Shown: positions 3,250 through 5,089 of the stretch, piece after piece
Position numbering within the stretch: the first letter of the stretch is position 1
How the letters are laid out: the number at the start of each line of letters is the position of its first letter
Origin: Nanobdellota archaeon
GTDB taxonomy: Archaea; Nanobdellota; Nanobdellia; Woesearchaeales; BS150m-G63
Length of the DNA: 5,089 nt
Assembly: GCA_023137655.1 (NCBI GenBank)
Contig: JAGLOT010000055.1
Location: 1 to 5,089 of the forward strand
Reading direction: 5' to 3'
The notes under the pieces: generated by a model
What the model was told of the DNA's origin: nothing
What the model saw: the letters and a program-made list of their open reading frames with translations, nothing else
The model's database searches: none
Translations under genes and position numbers: made by a program

Positions 3250-4446
3250 ATGTTAGTCGGAATTGTAGGAAAACCAAATTGTGGAAAAAGTACTTTTTTC
3301 AAAGCACTAACTCTAGCAGATGTAGAAATAGCTAATTACCCTTTTGCTACAATTAAACCAAATCATGGTGTAGTATTTGTAAGAATTGATTGTGTTGATA
3401 AAGAATTTGATACTCAATGTAACCCACGAGAAGGATACTGCATAAACCATACTAGATTTGTTCCAGTAGATGCTATTGATGTAGCTGGATTAGTTCCAGG
3501 GGCACATGAAGGCAAAGGGATGGGCAATCAGTTCCTATCAGATTTAAATCGGGCAGATGCATTACTACATGTGATTGATTGTTCTGGTTCCACAAATGAT
3601 AAAGGTGAAACTGTTAAAAATAATTCATATGATCCAGCTAATGATGTTAAATTTCTTGGAACAGAATTAGACCATTGGTACTATGGTATACTTGAAAAAG
3701 GTTGGGTCAAATTTGCAAGACAGGTTCAACAGGAACATAGAGAAATTTCCATTTCTTTAGCTAAACAACTTTCAGGTTTAGGGGTTAATGAAAATATCTC
3801 CAAAGAGGTTATTAGAAAATTAGATCTAAATAAAGAATCACCAGCCACCTGGACCCCAGAAGATTTGATGAACCTATCACAGGAATTTAGAAAAGCAACC
3901 AAACCAATGATAATTATTGCAAATAAAATAGATGTCCCAGGTGCATATGAAAATTATGAAAGAATTAAAGCAGAATTTCCAGATGAAATTATAATCCCTG
4001 TTAGTGCAGAATCTGAACTAGCATTAAAGGAAGCAACAAAACATAAACTAATAGATTATGTTCCAGGAGATACTACATTTAATATCCATGAAGATGCAAA
4101 CCTTACAGACAGGCAAAAACAAGGTTTAGAATTTCTTAAAACAGAATTAGAAAAACATAAGGGCACGGGAGTTCAACCAGCAATAGAAACTGCAGTCTTT
4201 AAATTATTAAAAATGATTGCAATCTTCCCTGGCGGAGTAAATAACTTAGCAGATCAATATGGTAATGTTTTACCTGATTGCTTTTTAATGAATGAGGGCT
4301 CAACAGCATTAGATTTTGCATTTAAAATTCATACAGATATTGGTAAGAGATTTATCCGTGCAATTGATGTTAAAACCAAAAGAACAGTTGGCAGAGATCA
4401 TCTTCTAAAAACCAGAGATGTTGTAGAAATCATAACAGGCAAATAA
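3250..4446 (+). CDS. YchF-related OBG-family GTPase with TGS domain, archaeal form
   Basis: A 398-residue P-loop NTPase of the Obg/YchF group, cytoplasmic and probably ribosome-associated. Motifs in order: Walker A GKPNCGKST at 7-15; switch region with NYPFATIKPN at 29-38; CNPREGYC at 57-64, a cysteine-containing insertion seen in archaeal members; Walker B/G3 DVAGLVPGAHEGKGMGN at 77-93; G4 NKID at 225-228; G5 SAES at 252-255; and a C-terminal TGS domain from about 325 to 398, ending in GSTALDFAFKIHTDIGKRFIRAI and VVEIITGK. True YchF/OLA1 proteins have a changed G4 motif and prefer ATP; the intact NKID here argues for GTP. An annotation pipeline may nonetheless name it redox-regulated ATPase YchF. 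The length is normal and the frame intact. The ATG at 3250 starts directly at the P-loop strand (MLVGIVGKP), as in the family, and fits the TATA spacing. It converges on arvC with 16 bp between stops. Confidence 0.93.
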   Translation: MLVGIVGKPNCGKSTFFKALTLADVEIANYPFATIKPNHGVVFVRIDCVDKEFDTQCNPREGYCINHTRFVPVDAIDVAGLVPGAHEGKGMGNQFLSDLNRADALLHVIDCSGSTNDKGETVKNNSYDPANDVKFLGTELDHWYYGILEKGWVKFARQVQQEHREISISLAKQLSGLGVNENISKEVIRKLDLNKESPATWTPEDLMNLSQEFRKATKPMIIIANKIDVPGAYENYERIKAEFPDEIIIPVSAESELALKEATKHKLIDYVPGDTTFNIHEDANLTDRQKQGLEFLKTELEKHKGTGVQPAIETAVFKLLKMIAIFPGGVNNLADQYGNVLPDCFLMNEGSTALDFAFKIHTDIGKRFIRAIDVKTKRTVGRDHLLKTRDVVEIITGK

Positions 4447-4474
4447 TATTTTTCTTAAACTTTTATTTCTTCTT
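4447..4474 (+). terminator. T-rich terminator candidate after the YchF-like gene
   Basis: Immediately after the TAA the plus strand is T-rich, with TATTTTTCTT at 4447-4456 and TTTTATTTCTTCTT at 4461-4474 reaching into the convergent arvC end. U-rich tracts are sufficient for archaeal termination; no hairpin is visible. Confidence 0.45.
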
Positions 4475-4837
4475 AAATTTATTAAAGGTTTCAGGCAAAT
4501 CAATAACATATTTTCCTTCTTCCAACTTAAAAATCAAAGGTTCTCTTTTAAACAATCTCACCAAATCCAATTCATATTGACCTGGCTTTTTAATTTTAAT
4601 TGCCTCTAAATCGAGAACAATTGGTTTATCTATTTTAGAATCAGCACCAACCATACCAAGAATATCTTTTTCAATTTCTTTCTTTTCTTTTTTACTTAAA
4701 TTAGCAATATCTTCTGCTTCCTGAAGCCTTTCTTTCTTAATATAAAAAAAAAGCTTACCTTCACACTTACATCCTTTAAGAATTTCCTGAGCTCCATCTT
4801 CATAGACGGATCCGCATCTTACACATTGGTGTGGCAT
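4463..4837 (-). CDS. arvC: OapC/ArvC family zinc-ribbon protein
   Basis: The 124-residue protein has the layout of the archaeal OapC/ArvC (DUF2072-like) family. At the N-terminus is a zinc ribbon, MPHQCVRCG (Cys5, Cys8) and GCKC (Cys23, Cys25), with the typical YEDGAQEILKGC between. In the middle is a Lys/Glu-rich linker (about 34-60). The conserved C-terminal block PGQYELDLVRLFKREPLIF then EGKYVIDLPETF (85-119) follows. The second metal knuckle here is C-x-C. In Haloferax and other Euryarchaeota the OapA/B/C (ArvA/B/C) genes encode a small GTPase and two partners linked to extracellular vesicle production; the biochemical role of C is not settled. The ATG directly abuts the TAA of arvB, so translation is probably coupled. 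A GGGGAA about 12-17 nt upstream is a poor ribosome site. I am sure of the family and unsure that the vesicle role carries over to this lineage. Confidence 0.88.
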   Translation of the reverse strand: MPHQCVRCGSVYEDGAQEILKGCKCEGKLFFYIKKERLQEAEDIANLSKKEKKEIEKDILGMVGADSKIDKPIVLDLEAIKIKKPGQYELDLVRLFKREPLIFKLEEGKYVIDLPETFNKFKKK

Positions 4838-5089
4838 TTATCTTTTTCTTCCCCTAACTTTTTTTCTTTTTTCATCTTCAATTATGACTTGAAGATTCTT
4901 TGGATCTTTTTTGATTTTCTTGACAATATTAGCAGGACCAATTATTGTTAATCCTTGTCTATTACCCATCACCATATTGAAAAAACCATTTCGAATTTTC
5001 TCAATTCCTGTACTTTTTCCGCTCATGGTATCAAGAACAGCTAATTCAATACCCTTGAAATCTTTATTAATCTCTTCCATGGTTGCTTT
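4838..5089 (-). CDS. arvB: OapB/ArvB family protein, N-terminus cut by right edge
   Basis: The visible 83 residues match the C-terminal two thirds of the OapB/ArvB (DUF2073) family: TMEEINKDFKGIELAVLD, then a central segment with SGKSTGIEKIRNGFF, then GLTIIGPANIVKKIKKDP, ending in a basic tail KRKKVRGRKR. An ATG at 5078-5080 is present, but I do not take it as the start. The frame stays open to the window edge (KAT before that Met), and in the family this Met lies inside a conserved segment (TTM/ATM-x-E-I) preceded by about 40 residues. So the true start should lie beyond base 5089. The SGKST string resembles a P-loop but lacks the GxxxxGK spacing, so ATP/GTP binding is not claimed. It is the partner gene of arvC, stop and start adjoining. 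The related small GTPase gene arvA is expected nearby, if present. Confidence 0.85.
   Translation of the reverse strand, partial: KATMEEINKDFKGIELAVLDTMSGKSTGIEKIRNGFFNMVMGNRQGLTIIGPANIVKKIKKDPKNLQVIIEDEKRKKVRGRKR

Noticed and set aside
2904..3335. Plus-strand ORF of 143 codons overlapping paralog A and the start of the YchF-like gene
   Set aside because: It lies opposite paralog A and then in another frame of the GTPase; the product is a low-complexity Phe/Ile/Lys-rich string with no motif, promoter or ribosome site.
4838..5089. P-loop in the arvB fragment (SGKST)
   Set aside because: The GxxxxGK[ST] spacing is absent and the family is not an NTPase.
1..5089. CRISPR array or long tandem repeats
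   Set aside because: No regularly spaced repeat units were seen on reading the window; only short isolated repeats and hairpins occur.

Overview
The window is an AT-rich piece of an archaeal genome, most likely from a DPANN lineage such as Woesearchaeota or Pacearchaeota. Four things point to archaea: a tRNA gene with a bulge-helix-bulge intron, archaeal TATA boxes about 26 nt from start codons, archaeal-type YchF-like GTPase and OapB/OapC (ArvB/ArvC) genes, and a TruD C-terminus of archaeal style. The bacterial-type zinc-LID adenylate kinase, very short intergenic gaps and a cluster of unrecognised small paralogs fit DPANN, but the lineage call is inference.

Layout. Positions 1-283 (+) hold the 3' end of truD (tRNA pseudouridine-13 synthase). 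It converges on adk (291-926, -). Directly upstream of adk, with no base between stop and start, is a 44-residue two-CxxC zinc-ribbon gene (927-1061, -) with its own TATA box. Next is an intron-containing tRNA-Thr(UGU) gene (1112-1202, -), then about 175 nt of intergenic DNA with short repeats and a hairpin. Positions 1378-3170 (-) hold three genes that are divergent copies of one unrecognised family, in transcription order 2586-3170, 2018-2593, 1378-1881. The first two overlap by 8 nt; the third follows a 136-nt gap full of hairpins. A divergent 79-bp promoter region separates this cluster from a YchF-related GTPase with a TGS domain (3250-4446, +). That gene converges on an arvC/oapC (4463-4837) and arvB/oapB (4838 to window end) pair on the minus strand, with arvB cut by the right edge.

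How it works together. The recognised genes serve tRNA modification, nucleotide balance, tRNA supply, ribosome-associated GTPase function, and the ArvABC (Oap) system linked in Euryarchaeota to a small GTPase and extracellular vesicles. The expected GTPase gene arvA would be beyond the right edge, if present. Expression signals form a consistent pattern: genes that begin a transcript have a TATA box 25-26 nt before the ATG and no ribosome binding site (apparently leaderless). Two genes inside operons (adk and the middle paralog) start with GTG behind a clear GAGGT(G) site. The least explained part of the window is the three-paralog cluster and the structured leader of its last gene.
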